A stretch of 40,172 nucleotides of DNA from an uncultured Desulfosporosinus sp. (lineage in GTDB: Bacteria > Bacillota > Desulfitobacteriia > Desulfitobacteriales > Desulfitobacteriaceae). The translations under genes were made by a program, and so were the position numbers. The stretch lies in the NCBI GenBank assembly GCA_927405585.1, contig CAKMJS010000117.1:1-40172 (forward strand), read 5' to 3'. Shown here one piece after another: positions 26,567 through 35,806 of the stretch. How positions within the stretch are numbered: the stretch's first letter is position 1; the number at the start of each line of letters is the position of its first letter. The notes below the pieces were generated by a model that did not search any database, was not told the origin of the DNA, and saw only the letters and a list, made by a program, of their open reading frames with translations.

Positions 26567-28369
26567 TCAACAGGCACTGACCTCTAGGTTAGTGTAGGGT
26601 GGGAAGATCGCATAAAAAATTGTCCCCTCATTTCCTGTCTTAAATTCAAAAATTGCTTTATGCCTTTGGGCAATTCCCATAGAAATGGCTAATCCAAGTC
26701 CTGTCCCAGATTCTTTTGTAGTAAAAAATGGTGTGCCAATTTTCTCTTGAATTTCTTGTGGTATCCCTGTTCCATGATCTTTAATAGCTAATACAACTCT
26801 GTCTTCATGTAAATAGGTACTAATGATGACTTTCCCATACTCTGCACTAACCTCCAGTCCATTGCGTACCAGGTTTAAGATGAGTTGTTTTATTTCATTT
26901 TCATTGATCATAATATCTGGTAATAACTTGAGATCAGCAACAACTTCTTTATTGTTGTTAAAGGCATCGGCTTGAAGCATAGGGAACACTTTATGGATAA
27001 CTTCGTTGATATTGCTTGGCTTAATATCATCTAAGTTAGCTTTTGCCAAGGATAGAAAATTTGTAATTATCTCATTGGCACGGTCGATCTCTGAAACCAT
27101 TAAATCCATACACTCTTTGTCTTGTTCGTATTTAGATTTTGTACCGAACAATTGCAGAAACCCCTTGACTGTTGTGAGTGGATTTCTTATCTCATGACTA
27201 ATTCCAGCCGCTAACTGACCGATAAGATTTAGTCTTTCTAAACGGGCAAACTCTAGCTGTTGTCGTCTTATTTCGGTAATATCTCGAAAGAAAACTGTCA
27301 ATCCTTCCTCAAATGGATAGGCATGATATTCATAGTATTGATCGGGAACTATAAAGCCTTCTGCTTCCCAATGAATAGCTTCCTTTTGAGCCATCGCCTC
27401 TTGCAGTTTATCATAGGTTAATGAACCAATAATTTTTGGGAATATTTCCCATACATTCTCCCCTATTAGTTCAGAATCATCTTTCAAAATTCGTTTTCGA
27501 GTTTCGTTGTTAACGAATGTAAATTCCCAGTTAAAATCTAAGGCATAAAACCCATCTGATATCCCTTCTAAAATATTGTTAATATGAAGTTTCGATGATT
27601 CCAATTCTAAGTTCATGCTCTTTAAGCCATCGGTAAAACAAGCGATTTTATCAAAAATAGGTCGTAATTCAGGTAACTTTATTAAAATGGGTTCTTGTTC
27701 ACCTTGGTTATTAATAATCATTTTGCAAAATTCGTCTAGGCACAATTCAATCTGCTTGATGTGTTTCCTAATTGAAACTATGATTAAGATTGATAAGCTT
27801 AAAACTAATATTATAATTACAGTTGAATCATAGAAAGATAAGAAAACATAATCTGCATTCTGCGCGTAGGCCCATATATAGCCTACTATTTTTTCTTTAC
27901 CATAGATCGGCATATTGATTCGAATAACCTTATTATTGTTTTTTGTGGTGCTAATTTCGCTTATAGATCCAATCGAAGAACGAATGTCATTAAACGAAAT
28001 ATCGGTTTCATTTTGATTTTGAACTATTAAATCTAAGTTAATATCATAGTAGCCGATAAGATTGTTATTATTCATATCAATTATTGACTCTATAATATCC
28101 TTTAACTTCGCTATTTTTTGATCATTTGTTAAGATTTTATCTTCTTTTAATTCTTCTATATAATAAGCTTTGGATTGTATTTTCGATTGTGCAGTTGAAG
28201 CACTTGATAATAAATTATAATTGAAACTGGAGACCTGTTTCTCCCAGAAATTTTGTCCATAGATAAATACAAAAATAATAAGAAAAGCAAAGATACTAAA
28301 TATGACTTTTAATAGAGTTAATTGAATAATGGATTGGTTATTTAAGAAGTTCTTAATATTAAAAACCAT
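26567..28369 (-). CDS. PAS-domain sensor histidine kinase
   Basis: The protein is 600 residues from the ATG at 28369, chosen for the GGGGGA site 7 bases upstream; a longer frame adds 24 unlikely residues. Transmembrane segments at 17-37 and 183-201 flank an extracellular domain of about 145 residues. A PAS domain spans roughly 262-372, a HisKA domain carries His392 in SHEIRNPLTT, and the ATPase domain shows NLVRNGLEVS, DHGTGIP and GTGLGLAIS. There is no response regulator beside it, as in orphan sporulation kinases. It follows agrBD behind a strong terminator, so co-regulation with agr is possible but not certain. Its base composition is A/T-richer than its neighbours. Confidence 0.93.
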   Translation of the reverse strand: MVFNIKNFLNNQSIIQLTLLKVIFSIFAFLIIFVFIYGQNFWEKQVSSFNYNLLSSASTAQSKIQSKAYYIEELKEDKILTNDQKIAKLKDIIESIIDMNNNNLIGYYDINLDLIVQNQNETDISFNDIRSSIGSISEISTTKNNNKVIRINMPIYGKEKIVGYIWAYAQNADYVFLSFYDSTVIIILVLSLSILIIVSIRKHIKQIELCLDEFCKMIINNQGEQEPILIKLPELRPIFDKIACFTDGLKSMNLELESSKLHINNILEGISDGFYALDFNWEFTFVNNETRKRILKDDSELIGENVWEIFPKIIGSLTYDKLQEAMAQKEAIHWEAEGFIVPDQYYEYHAYPFEEGLTVFFRDITEIRRQQLEFARLERLNLIGQLAAGISHEIRNPLTTVKGFLQLFGTKSKYEQDKECMDLMVSEIDRANEIITNFLSLAKANLDDIKPSNINEVIHKVFPMLQADAFNNNKEVVADLKLLPDIMINENEIKQLILNLVRNGLEVSAEYGKVIISTYLHEDRVVLAIKDHGTGIPQEIQEKIGTPFFTTKESGTGLGLAISMGIAQRHKAIFEFKTGNEGTIFYAIFPPYTNLEVSAC

Positions 28370-28515
28370 CTTGCTATCCCCCAACTGTCCTAAAAAAATA
28401 AAGAAGATCCGCTGTCGCCAAGCATTTTGGTGCCTGCGCAAACCTAAGCTGTAGTAATACTGACCACCGAAAGTTATAATTTATAAGGTACATAAACTTA
28501 TAAAAAATCTAGACG

Positions 28516-28553
28516 AACAATTAAAAGCTGGGATATCCCAGCTTTTAATTGTT
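28516..28553 (-). terminator. perfect 38-bp palindrome terminator after agrD
   Basis: AACAATTAAAAGCTGGGAT is followed by its exact reverse complement. On the minus strand a T-rich stretch follows. It lies 39 bases after the agrD stop and separates agrBD from the kinase gene. Confidence 0.88.
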
Positions 28554-28591
28554 TTGAGCCAAATGTGTTTACACGACTGGTAACTTCCTGA

Positions 28592-28714
28592 TTATCTTTG
28601 CAATGCTTTCGGAGTTTTGGGTTGATACAGCCACCACGAACACGCAAAAACTGAGGTCGCGCTAGCTAAGAGCATTAGCATGGATGCGATCAGGGTAAAA
28701 AGGTACCTTTTCAT
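28592..28714 (-). CDS. agrD: AgrD-like cyclic peptide autoinducer precursor
   Basis: The 40-residue peptide has an amphipathic N-terminal helix MKRYLFTLIASMLMLLASAT, the core ACSWWLYQP and a charged C-tail KTPKALQR. This is the layout of AgrD-type precursors: Cys25 would close a thiolactone with a residue four or five positions on, and the PKxPxxL-like tail is the AgrB recognition part. Its ATG overlaps the agrB stop (ATGA). It is too short for the usual ORF callers. The mature signal structure is inferred from the family. Confidence 0.88.
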   Translation of the reverse strand: MKRYLFTLIASMLMLLASATSVFACSWWLYQPKTPKALQR

Positions 28715-29304
28715 AGTCCATTCACACCTCCTTTTCTATTAAAAATAGGCAGTAAGGTGCTGCTTTGATAAAACACACCCAGGACTGCACTAACACTTAC
28801 TAATTTATTATCGAGAATTGAAATTATTAAGAGTGAAACAACTACGAAAACCATTGACGAAATCTTAAGTTTTACTTTTAAGCTACTTGAATGAATTGGC
28901 TTTGATTCGCTGTCTACCGGAGCCAAGAATGCTACTAGTGAAAAAGAAACAAGTAGAATAATTATCAGAATGACCTGATTAGTTAAGTCGTAATTAACAA
29001 GTTTTTTGGCTAATACCCCAATTAAAGCATATGTAATAGCACCAATGGTCAAGCATTTTAATGGAGTATCAAAATGAGCTCCTCCCGATACTCTTCGTAA
29101 TAAACCACCAAAAATTGCCGCAACAAGCGCCGGTATTAAAGCATTTAAAGCATATCCTAAGAGTATTATTAAAAATGTGCCTAAAATGAATAAAAGTGCT
29201 GTTTCAACGGCAAATGCAATAATTTCCTTTTTATCTTCATTATAATTTAATTCATTGGTTATAAATCCTGTGAGTTTATGGCTAATATTTTCAGTGAAAT
29301 TCAT
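28711..29304 (-). CDS. agrB: AgrB-like peptide-processing membrane endopeptidase
   Basis: AgrB cuts the C-terminal tail of AgrD and forms the thiolactone. The 197-residue membrane protein has about six hydrophobic segments and the catalytic pair His77 and Cys84 in RRVSGGAHFDTPLKC, at the same positions as in Staphylococcus AgrB. Its start overlaps the end of the preceding membrane protein by 14 bases, and its stop overlaps the agrD start. No agrC/agrA partner of classical form follows; the PAS kinase downstream is not AgrC-like. Confidence 0.95.
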   Translation of the reverse strand: MNFTENISHKLTGFITNELNYNEDKKEIIAFAVETALLFILGTFLIILLGYALNALIPALVAAIFGGLLRRVSGGAHFDTPLKCLTIGAITYALIGVLAKKLVNYDLTNQVILIIILLVSFSLVAFLAPVDSESKPIHSSSLKVKLKISSMVFVVVSLLIISILDNKLVSVSAVLGVFYQSSTLLPIFNRKGGVNGL

Positions 29305-29770
29305 TCACACTCGACCCCTTTTTTTGGATGAGTCTATTTAACAAAAAAGCAGAGCAAAATGTAAGAATTACTTGAGGTTCTCCTATCGCAATCCTTATTA
29401 CTAGGTTAGTCAATAGGGTTTCAGGTGTTACTCCAAAAACCGGCATTAATAATGATAGGGACACAAGCTCAAAGATTACTAAAGCTAAAAAACTCAATAA
29501 GCTTGCAATAAGGGATAAGCTGAAATCTCCCTTGCCTAGGGAAACTAAAGCTATAAATAACAAAATGATCAGCACAAATAAATGAACCCCAAACGGGATG
29601 GGCAGCAGTCTCACACCATAAGAAATAAAAGCTAAAACAATCCCAATCAGTAAAATTTTTCTCCAGTTTAAAGGTATTCTAGCAATTACACAAGCTAACG
29701 TTGTAACTGCCGTTAGCTCAGGTATACCTTGCAAAAGTAAAGCAATCCATGGAATGTTTATAAATCTCAC
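29291..29770 (-). CDS. five-to-six-pass membrane protein, agr-linked copy B
   Basis: This 159-residue protein is almost entirely hydrophobic, with five or six segments, beginning near INIPWIALLLQGIPELTAV. It is clearly related to the protein at 30078-30530: both share LLLQGIPE, ARIPL.W.KILL.GI, RL.P.PFG.H, GVTPETL..(N/D)L.IRI..GE. The GTG at 29770 aligns with the copy A start. It resembles the membrane sensor part of some clostridial GHKL kinases, here without any kinase part. It overlaps agrB by 14 bases, so it is part of the agr transcript. Function unknown. Confidence 0.8.
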   Translation of the reverse strand: MRFINIPWIALLLQGIPELTAVTTLACVIARIPLNWRKILLIGIVLAFISYGVRLLPIPFGVHLFVLIILLFIALVSLGKGDFSLSLIASLLSFLALVIFELVSLSLLMPVFGVTPETLLTNLVIRIAIGEPQVILTFCSAFLLNRLIQKKGSSVNEFH

Positions 29771-29846
29771 AGCCTTTCCAAATAAACATAACTGCACTAC
29801 ATTACTCTACAACATCGCTGCGCCTATCGTTCTAGCTCTAATTTCA

Positions 29847-29888
29847 ATTATTGCACACTCCACGGGCGAATTTGCGCGAATCTTGTCT
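29847..29888 (-). promoter_or_regulatory. agr promoter B with palindrome
   Basis: On the minus strand GACAAGATTCGCGCAAATTCG is followed by AGTGTGCAATAATTGAAA. It aligns with promoter A at 30655-30697. The near-palindrome ATTCGCGCAAAT sits in the -35 area, 17 bases before an AATAAT -10-like box. Confidence 0.6.
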
Positions 29889-30077
29889 TAGTAGAAAATT
29901 ATTTCCAGATTCGGAGAGAGATTCTTTACATTACACTGAACTATTGACATTGTTAGTTCCAAAGTCACATAATAACAGGACTTAAGTCCTATAGGTTTAT
30001 AGAAACTGGTCTTTAAATGCGCCTTGTCTCGATAAATCTCAAAAATTAATCTAAGACGCCTTCCCTCAACTTAAGGT
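29889..30077. other. non-coding interval between the two membrane genes
   Basis: There is no credible gene. A perfect 14-base palindrome AGGACTTAAGTCCT lies at 29977-29990. The 30078-30530 transcript probably ends in this stretch. Confidence 0.5.
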
Positions 30078-30530
30078 TCAGGCAACTCTTGCTATGTATA
30101 ATTTATTTACCAGAAAAGCAGAGATAAATAAAAGTAGCACATGCGATTCTCCTACTACAATTCTTATAATTAAGTCGTTGAATAGGGTTTCAGGAGTTAA
30201 TCCAAAGATAAGCATAAACAACGACAGGCAACTAAACTCAAATATCCCTAGCGCAAGAATACTCGCTGAAGATGCCATAAAGGATAGGCCGACATCCCCC
30301 TTAGTTTTCCAAGTTAAAATAATAAACTGTACGAAGAGTAGCAAAATAGTATGAATTCCGAAAGGCATAGGAATCAGTCTCACTACATACGCACACAAAG
30401 CTAGAGCAATCCCAGTCAATAGAATTTTTTCCCACTTTAAAGGTATTCTGGCAACTACAAAAGCTAGCGTTATAATTGCAGTTTGTTCAGGTATTCCTTG
30501 CAAGAGCAAAGCGAGCAATGGAATTCTCAT
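30078..30530 (-). CDS. five-to-six-pass membrane protein, agr-linked copy A
   Basis: This protein is 150 residues from the ATG at 30530 (MRIPLLALLLQGIPEQTAII), with GGTGGTGA close upstream; a GTG four codons earlier is also possible. It has five or six hydrophobic segments and is a diverged duplicate of the 29291-29770 product, with the same LLLQGIPE opening and TPETL(F/L) and IR...GE near the end. It is transcribed from its own promoter A. Unlike copy B it is not next to agrB. No catalytic residues are evident; a peptide sensing or modifying role would be speculation. Confidence 0.78.
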   Translation of the reverse strand: MRIPLLALLLQGIPEQTAIITLAFVVARIPLKWEKILLTGIALALCAYVVRLIPMPFGIHTILLLFVQFIILTWKTKGDVGLSFMASSASILALGIFEFSCLSLFMLIFGLTPETLFNDLIIRIVVGESHVLLLFISAFLVNKLYIARVA

Positions 30531-30654
30531 AGATCTCACCACCCATTCGGTTGATAATAACCTGTTTGATACAAATCTCTGAGAAGATATCCTTCGTCGC
30601 CCGCCATGATATGCATATTAAACTCGACAAGACTCAACTGTTCTCCCTCTTTCT

Positions 30655-30697
30655 ATTATCACACACACTAAGTGACGAATTCGCGCGAATCCTGTCC
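30655..30697 (-). promoter_or_regulatory. promoter A with a perfect 12-bp palindrome
   Basis: ATTCGCGCGAAT (30679-30690) is a perfect palindrome, 18 bases before a TGTGATAAT extended -10 (30655-30660 is GATAAT). There is no consensus -35, so an activator at the palindrome is likely. The same layout precedes copy B. Confidence 0.62.
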
Positions 30698-30757
30698 TCT
30701 AAAAAAATAACCTTTACGGCCTTGAGCTACCTTAACTCGATTGAACTGCACGGTAAA

Positions 30758-30795
30758 CAAAAAATGGGCCTTCTCTAGGAAGGCCCATTTTTTTC
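30758..30795. terminator. bidirectional rho-independent terminator after fdhA
   Basis: AAAAAATGGGCCTTC and GAAGGCCCATTTTTTT flank a short TCTAG loop. It ends just after the fdhA stop on the minus strand, with a T-run on either side. Confidence 0.92.
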
Positions 30796-30798
30796 GTA

Positions 30799-33480
30799 CT
30801 AACTAATTTTTGAGATCTGCACGCCACAGACTTTATACTCATACGTTTTGGTGACTTTATCATACGCCCCATTGGTTAAGACGTTGGTTGGTGTCTCCAA
30901 GTAATGAAGTGTCATAAAGACCACTCCCTCAGGAACTCGCTCGGTGATGACGATCTTCGTATCCAGTTCTCCTCGACGAGACTTAACGTGGACCCGCTCA
31001 CCGTCTTGGAAGCCAAGCCGTTTGGCATCCGCCGGATTGATTTCTGCCAACTCTTCTGGAGAATAGGTTTCCAGGGCGGCTGAATTTCTAGTCATGACGT
31101 TATAGTGTGCCAGTTTGCGTCCCGTGGTGAGTAAGAATGGGTACTCAGCATCCGGCGATTCGTTAGGCTCTTGATTCTCGATTGGCATGAAGAGCCCTTT
31201 ACCACGAGTACAGGTTCCTTCGTGCAAGAACTTCGTACCCGGATGGTCACAGGATAGAACTGGCCACTGCAAACCATGGTTCTCTAGGCGTCCGTGGGTA
31301 ACTCCAGCGTATTGAGGCGCCAAGGAGGCTACTTCTAACATGATGTCTGCTGGAGATTGATACGTGAATGGGTATCCCATACGAGTCGCCAGTTCACAGA
31401 TAATTTCCCAATCCGGCTTAGAGTTGCCGATTGGCTTAATGGCTTGATTGACTCTTTGCACTCGTCGCTCAGTATTTGTAAAGGTGCCGTCTTTCTCTGC
31501 AAAACTAGCTCCAGGAAGTACAACATCTGCTAGCTTAGCTGTTTCCGACATAAAGATGTCTTGCACTACAAGGAAATCAAGGGCCTCAAGGCCTTTGCGA
31601 ACATGGTTCGCATCGGCATCCGTCAGCACTGGATCCTCACCGAAAACATACAAGGCCAGTAGATTCTTACTGTGCGCTGCTTCAAACATATCTGGAATCA
31701 TAAATCCTGGTTTAGGGCTGAGTGAAACACCCCAGGCAGCTTCAAATTTAGCCTGTGCTGCTGGACTTACGATTGGTTGGTAACCTGGATAGACGTTGGG
31801 TAGTGCTCCCATGTCGCAGGCACCTTGAACATTATTTTGCCCGCGTAATGGGTTCACTCCGGAACTTTCTTTACCCAAATTGCCAGTGAGTAAGGCGAGA
31901 TTCGCCAAGCTCATGACATTATCTGTGCCGTAAGTGTGTTCCGTGATCCCTAAGGTATAAAAGATTTGTGCAGGATCTGTGGTGGCATACAGTCGAGCCG
32001 CTTCGACGAGTTGATCGACAGGAACACCCGTGATTTGACTAGCCACTTCAGGTGGATACTTTGCGATCGTCTCCAAGAATTTTTCGTCAAACCCTTCCGT
32101 ACGTTCTTCGATGAACGCGCGGTTTTCCCAGCCATTGGCGAGAATAATGTTCATCATCCCGTTGATCAGCGCAATATCTGTTCCCGGACGAAGTCTTAAA
32201 TAAAGATCTGAGTACTCAGCGAGCTGAGTTTCTCGAGGATCGACGACGATCAGCTTTGCCCCATTTGCTAGGGCTTGTTTCATTTTAGTTCCAATGACAG
32301 GGTGAGCTTCGGTCGTATTTGACCCGATAACAAACATTAGTTTAGTATTAGGGATTTCATTAATGGAATTCGTCATTGCTCCGGAACCGAATGATATGGC
32401 CAGACCGGCCACAGTGGGAGCGTGTCAGGTCCGGGCGCAGTGGTCGATGTTATTGGTCCCGACCACTGCGCGCATGAATTTTTGCATGACAAAATTATCT
32501 TCGTTGGTACAACGGGCAGAGCTTAAAGCCGCAATGGCATCTGCTCCGTAGTTATTTTTGATTTCCTGGAACTTCGTCGCCACTAAATCAAGGGCTTCAT
32601 CCCATTCTGCAGGGACAAACACTCCATCTTTCTTAATCAACGGGGTCGTCAGGCGATTCGGACTATGAATCATATCCGTTCCGAAGCGTCCTTTGACGCA
32701 AAGTGCCTTCCCGTTCACCGGTGCATCAGGGTTAGAGGTCACGCCAATGACTTTGCCGTCTTTAACATTTAAGTCAAAGTTACACCCTGTTCCACAAAAC
32801 GGACACGTGGTTTGAACTTTCTTGATTTCCCAAGGGCGTCCCTTGCCGACCATGTGTTTTTCGGTCAACGCGCCAACTGGACAGACCGAGACACAAGAAC
32901 CGCAGAAATCACAATCTGACTCATTATAGGGTAAATTAAAGGCTGGACTTACCTGCATATTAAAGCCACGAAATGAATAATCCAAAATGCTTTTCCCTTG
33001 GATTTGAGAACACGCCTTGATGCATTTTCCACACAAAATACATTTATTGGGATCTCTCAAAATAAACGGATTTCCGTCATCAATAGGAAGTTTACGTTTC
33101 TCCCCTTGATAAATTTCACCTGTTACACCATAATCATAAGCATATTCCGCCAAAAAGCAGTTTCCCATTTTTTGGCAAGTCATGCAATCTAACGGATGAT
33201 TCGCCACCAACAATTCCAAAATTGTTTTGCGTGCTGCTCGGACTTTAGGACTTTGAGTTTGAACCACCATGCCCTGCCATACTGTAGTTCTGCAAGCTGG
33301 GGGAAGATTATGGTTTCCTTCGATTTGAACCACGCACAAACGGCAGGCGCCGTCAGAGGTAAGCTCTGGGTCATAACACAAGGTAGGAATTTGGATATCA
33401 TGCATGCGACAGGCTTCAAGTATGGACGTTCCCTTCGGAACGCTTACTTCGCACCCATCGATAGTTATTGTAATCAACAT
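30799..33480 (-). CDS. fdhA: selenocysteine formate dehydrogenase, catalytic alpha subunit
   Basis: This enzyme oxidises formate to CO2 or reduces CO2. The 893-residue chain starts at the ATG at 33480 (AGGAGGT 7 bases upstream). It has an N-terminal [2Fe-2S] domain (CYDPELTSDGACRLC), a NuoG-like cluster region, two ferredoxin clusters (CILCGKCIKACSQ, CDFCGSCVSVCP), a further cluster CPFCGTGCNF, then the molybdopterin domain. TGA at 32427-32425 is codon 352 in NNIDHCARTUHAPTVAGLA, exactly where E. coli FdhF and relatives have selenocysteine, so the two ORFs are one gene. The hairpin after it has a GGTCT loop. It is the last gene of the operon with NuoF- and NuoE-like subunits. Confidence 0.96.
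32397..32411 (-). promoter_or_regulatory. SECIS hairpin of fdhA
   Basis: TGGCC(GGTCT)GGCCA begins 13 bases after the TGA, and the GGTCT loop begins 18 bases after it. E. coli fdhF has AGGTCT in the same place, about 17 bases from its UGA. Confidence 0.88.
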
Positions 33481-33499
33481 CAATGTACCTCCTCTCAAT

Positions 33500-35290
33500 T
33501 TATGCCTGGACAACCGCATCAAATTTACATTTATCCACACAAGTTCCACATTTGATGCAATCGTCTTCATTAACCACATACGGTTTTTTCTTCTCCCCCG
33601 TAATACAACTCACCGGACAGTTTTTAGCACAGAGCCCGCACCCTTTGCATTTTTCTGCATCGATTGTATAACTAAGCAAGGCAGAACAGGAATGCGCTGG
33701 ACACTTATGCTCAAGAATATGCGCCTCGAACTCATGTCTAAAGTATTTGAGAGTTGCAAGAATGGGGTTTGGAGCACTATTACCCAATCCACAAAGTGAA
33801 GTCTCTATAATAGTGTAGGAAAGATTTTCCAAGATGTCGATATCTTCCAATTTTCCCTCGCCTTTAACAATTCTATCTAGGATTTCGTACATTCGTTTTG
33901 TACCTTCTCGACAAGGAGTGCATTTTCCACAAGATTCTTTCTGAGTAAAGTCTAAAAAGAAGCGAGCTATATCTACCATGCAAGTGGTCTCATCCATAAC
34001 CACGAGTCCACCTGAGCCAACCATAGCCCCAGCTTTCGTTAATGTATCATAATCCACCCGGATATCCAGCATCTCCTCAGGTATACACCCACCAGAAGGA
34101 CCCCCTATTTGCACTGCTTTAAAAGCCTTGCCATTTTGAATTCCTCCCCCAATGTCAAAGATGATCTCCCGGAGTGTCGTTCCCATAGGAACTTCAACCA
34201 AGCCTGTATTGTTAACCTTTCCGGTCAGGGCAAATATTTTTGTTCCTCTACTATTATCTGTCCCGTATTGGGTATACCAATCTGCTCCGTTTAGCAAAAT
34301 ATGAGGAACATTCGACCAAGTTTCTACGTTATTAATAACTGTTGGTTTACCAAACAAGCCACTGACTGTTGACCGGGGTGGTCGCATACGGGGCATTCCA
34401 CGTCTACCTTCAATAGAAGCCATCAACGCTGATCCTTCTCCACAGACAAAGGCTCCGGCGCCAGCGAAAACATTCAGTTTAAAGTTTAAACCCGAGTTGA
34501 GAATATTATTTCCTAAGAAGCCAGCTTCCTCGGCTTGCCGAATTGCAATTTCCAAGTTCTTAATGGCCAAGGGGTATTCTGCTCGGCAATAAACGTATCC
34601 TTCATCGACACCCATGGCATAGGCACCAATCAACATTCCCTCGATCACGGAATGCGGATCCCCCTCAAGGACGCTACGATCCATAAAAGCTCCGGGATCC
34701 CCTTCGTCACCATTACAGATAATATATTTCTTATCGCTCGGCGTTGGGAGGATAGCGGCCCACTTCTTACCCGTTGGAAAGCCCGCACCGCCACGACCGC
34801 GAAGCCCAGATTTTCTAACTTCTTCTAGGGTCTCCGCCGGTGACATCTCTTTGAGTACCTTCTTTAAAGCAGCGTATCCGTCCCGGGCAATGTATTCTTC
34901 AATCTTCTGGGGATCAATAACACCGCAATTTTTCAGAACAATCCGATGTTGCTGTGCAAAAAATGGGACTTCAGACATCGTACTTAATGGCTTTTGAGTT
35001 ACCTGATCTAGAAGCAGAAGGCGTTCAACACGTTCGCCTTTCATAATATCTTGAGCCACTATTTCTGCAATATCCTCCGGTTTAACTGAGCAATATAAGA
35101 CCTGCTGTGGTTCAATAACCACCGTCGGACCTTTTTCACAAAACCCTTGGCACCCAGTACCAACAATGCTCACGGTTTCTTCGAGTCCTTGCTTGTTGAG
35201 CTCCAATTTCAAGGCATCAATAAGTTTATGGGCCCCCGATGATGCACATCCTGTCCCCGCACAAACTAAAATCCGTTGGTTCTCTGCCAT
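33500..35290 (-). CDS. NuoF-like NADH-binding/electron-transfer subunit of formate dehydrogenase
   Basis: The 596-residue protein has an N-terminal thioredoxin-like [2Fe-2S] segment (CAGTGCASSG and GTGCQGFC), a NuoF core with GRGGAGFPTGKKW and NGDEGDPGAFMDR (FMN and NAD binding), the SLBB region, the cluster CGKCTPCREGT, and two C-terminal [4Fe-4S] motifs (CKGCGLCAKNCP, CIKCGTCVDKCK). This order is typical of HydB/FdhB-type subunits in NAD-dependent or electron-bifurcating complexes. It lies between nuoE-like and fdhA, 19 bases before the latter. ATG with GGGGGAT site. Confidence 0.93.
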   Translation of the reverse strand: MAENQRILVCAGTGCASSGAHKLIDALKLELNKQGLEETVSIVGTGCQGFCEKGPTVVIEPQQVLYCSVKPEDIAEIVAQDIMKGERVERLLLLDQVTQKPLSTMSEVPFFAQQHRIVLKNCGVIDPQKIEEYIARDGYAALKKVLKEMSPAETLEEVRKSGLRGRGGAGFPTGKKWAAILPTPSDKKYIICNGDEGDPGAFMDRSVLEGDPHSVIEGMLIGAYAMGVDEGYVYCRAEYPLAIKNLEIAIRQAEEAGFLGNNILNSGLNFKLNVFAGAGAFVCGEGSALMASIEGRRGMPRMRPPRSTVSGLFGKPTVINNVETWSNVPHILLNGADWYTQYGTDNSRGTKIFALTGKVNNTGLVEVPMGTTLREIIFDIGGGIQNGKAFKAVQIGGPSGGCIPEEMLDIRVDYDTLTKAGAMVGSGGLVVMDETTCMVDIARFFLDFTQKESCGKCTPCREGTKRMYEILDRIVKGEGKLEDIDILENLSYTIIETSLCGLGNSAPNPILATLKYFRHEFEAHILEHKCPAHSCSALLSYTIDAEKCKGCGLCAKNCPVSCITGEKKKPYVVNEDDCIKCGTCVDKCKFDAVVQA

Positions 35291-35302
35291 CCCTTTATCC
35301 CC

Positions 35303-35785
35303 CTACTCGTATTTGGCTAATATTTCTGTAATACTCTCCGGTAACAATCTGCCATGAACCTCATTGTTAATCGATATCACCGGTGCAAGTCCACAGGCTC
35401 CAATACATGCCACGACTTCCAGGGTAAATCGTCTATCTTGAGTCGTTGCCCCGTCTTTAATCTTTAATGCCTTCTCGATAGTTTCTAGGATCTTAGCCCC
35501 ACTCCGGACATGGCAAGCCGTTCCCAAACAGACGTTGATCACATTTCTCCCCGAAGGAACTAAACGGAACTGAGCATAAAAGGTAGCTACTCCATATATC
35601 CTTGCCAGAGGTATCCGCAAAGCTTTACTGATGTGTTTAAGCACTTCAGCTGGCAAATACCCGTAAACCTCTTGGGCATGTTGCAAAACTGGGAGCAGAG
35701 GTCCATTCTCATGTTTGTATTTGGTAATAATCTCCTCTAACTTAACTTGTTTAGGATCCACTAAATCTTCACACGCGGTGCACAA
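35303..35785 (-). CDS. NuoE-like thioredoxin-fold [2Fe-2S] subunit
   Basis: The 160-residue protein has a helical N-terminal part (LLPVLQHAQEVYGYLP) and a thioredoxin-like domain with cluster cysteines in CLGTACH and CIGACGLAP. This is the HydC/NuoE type and passes electrons with the NuoF-like subunit. The start is TTG at 35785 with AGGGGG 7 bases upstream. The N-terminal MCTACEDL adds an unusual extra Cys pair. It is second in the operon after the cyclo-ligase-like gene. Confidence 0.92.
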   Translation of the reverse strand: MCTACEDLVDPKQVKLEEIITKYKHENGPLLPVLQHAQEVYGYLPAEVLKHISKALRIPLARIYGVATFYAQFRLVPSGRNVINVCLGTACHVRSGAKILETIEKALKIKDGATTQDRRFTLEVVACIGACGLAPVISINNEVHGRLLPESITEILAKYE

Positions 35786-35806
35786 ATAAATTCCCCCTAT
35801 AAGTTA

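Noticed and set aside
30551-30778. 75-codon plus-strand ORF
   Set aside because: It overlaps promoter A, its conserved palindrome and the fdhA terminator, and has no ribosome site or protein-like pattern.
32425-32427. Stop codon dividing formate dehydrogenase into two genes or a pseudogene
   Set aside because: The codon is TGA at the known selenocysteine position with an adjacent SECIS-like hairpin and intact family sequence on both sides.
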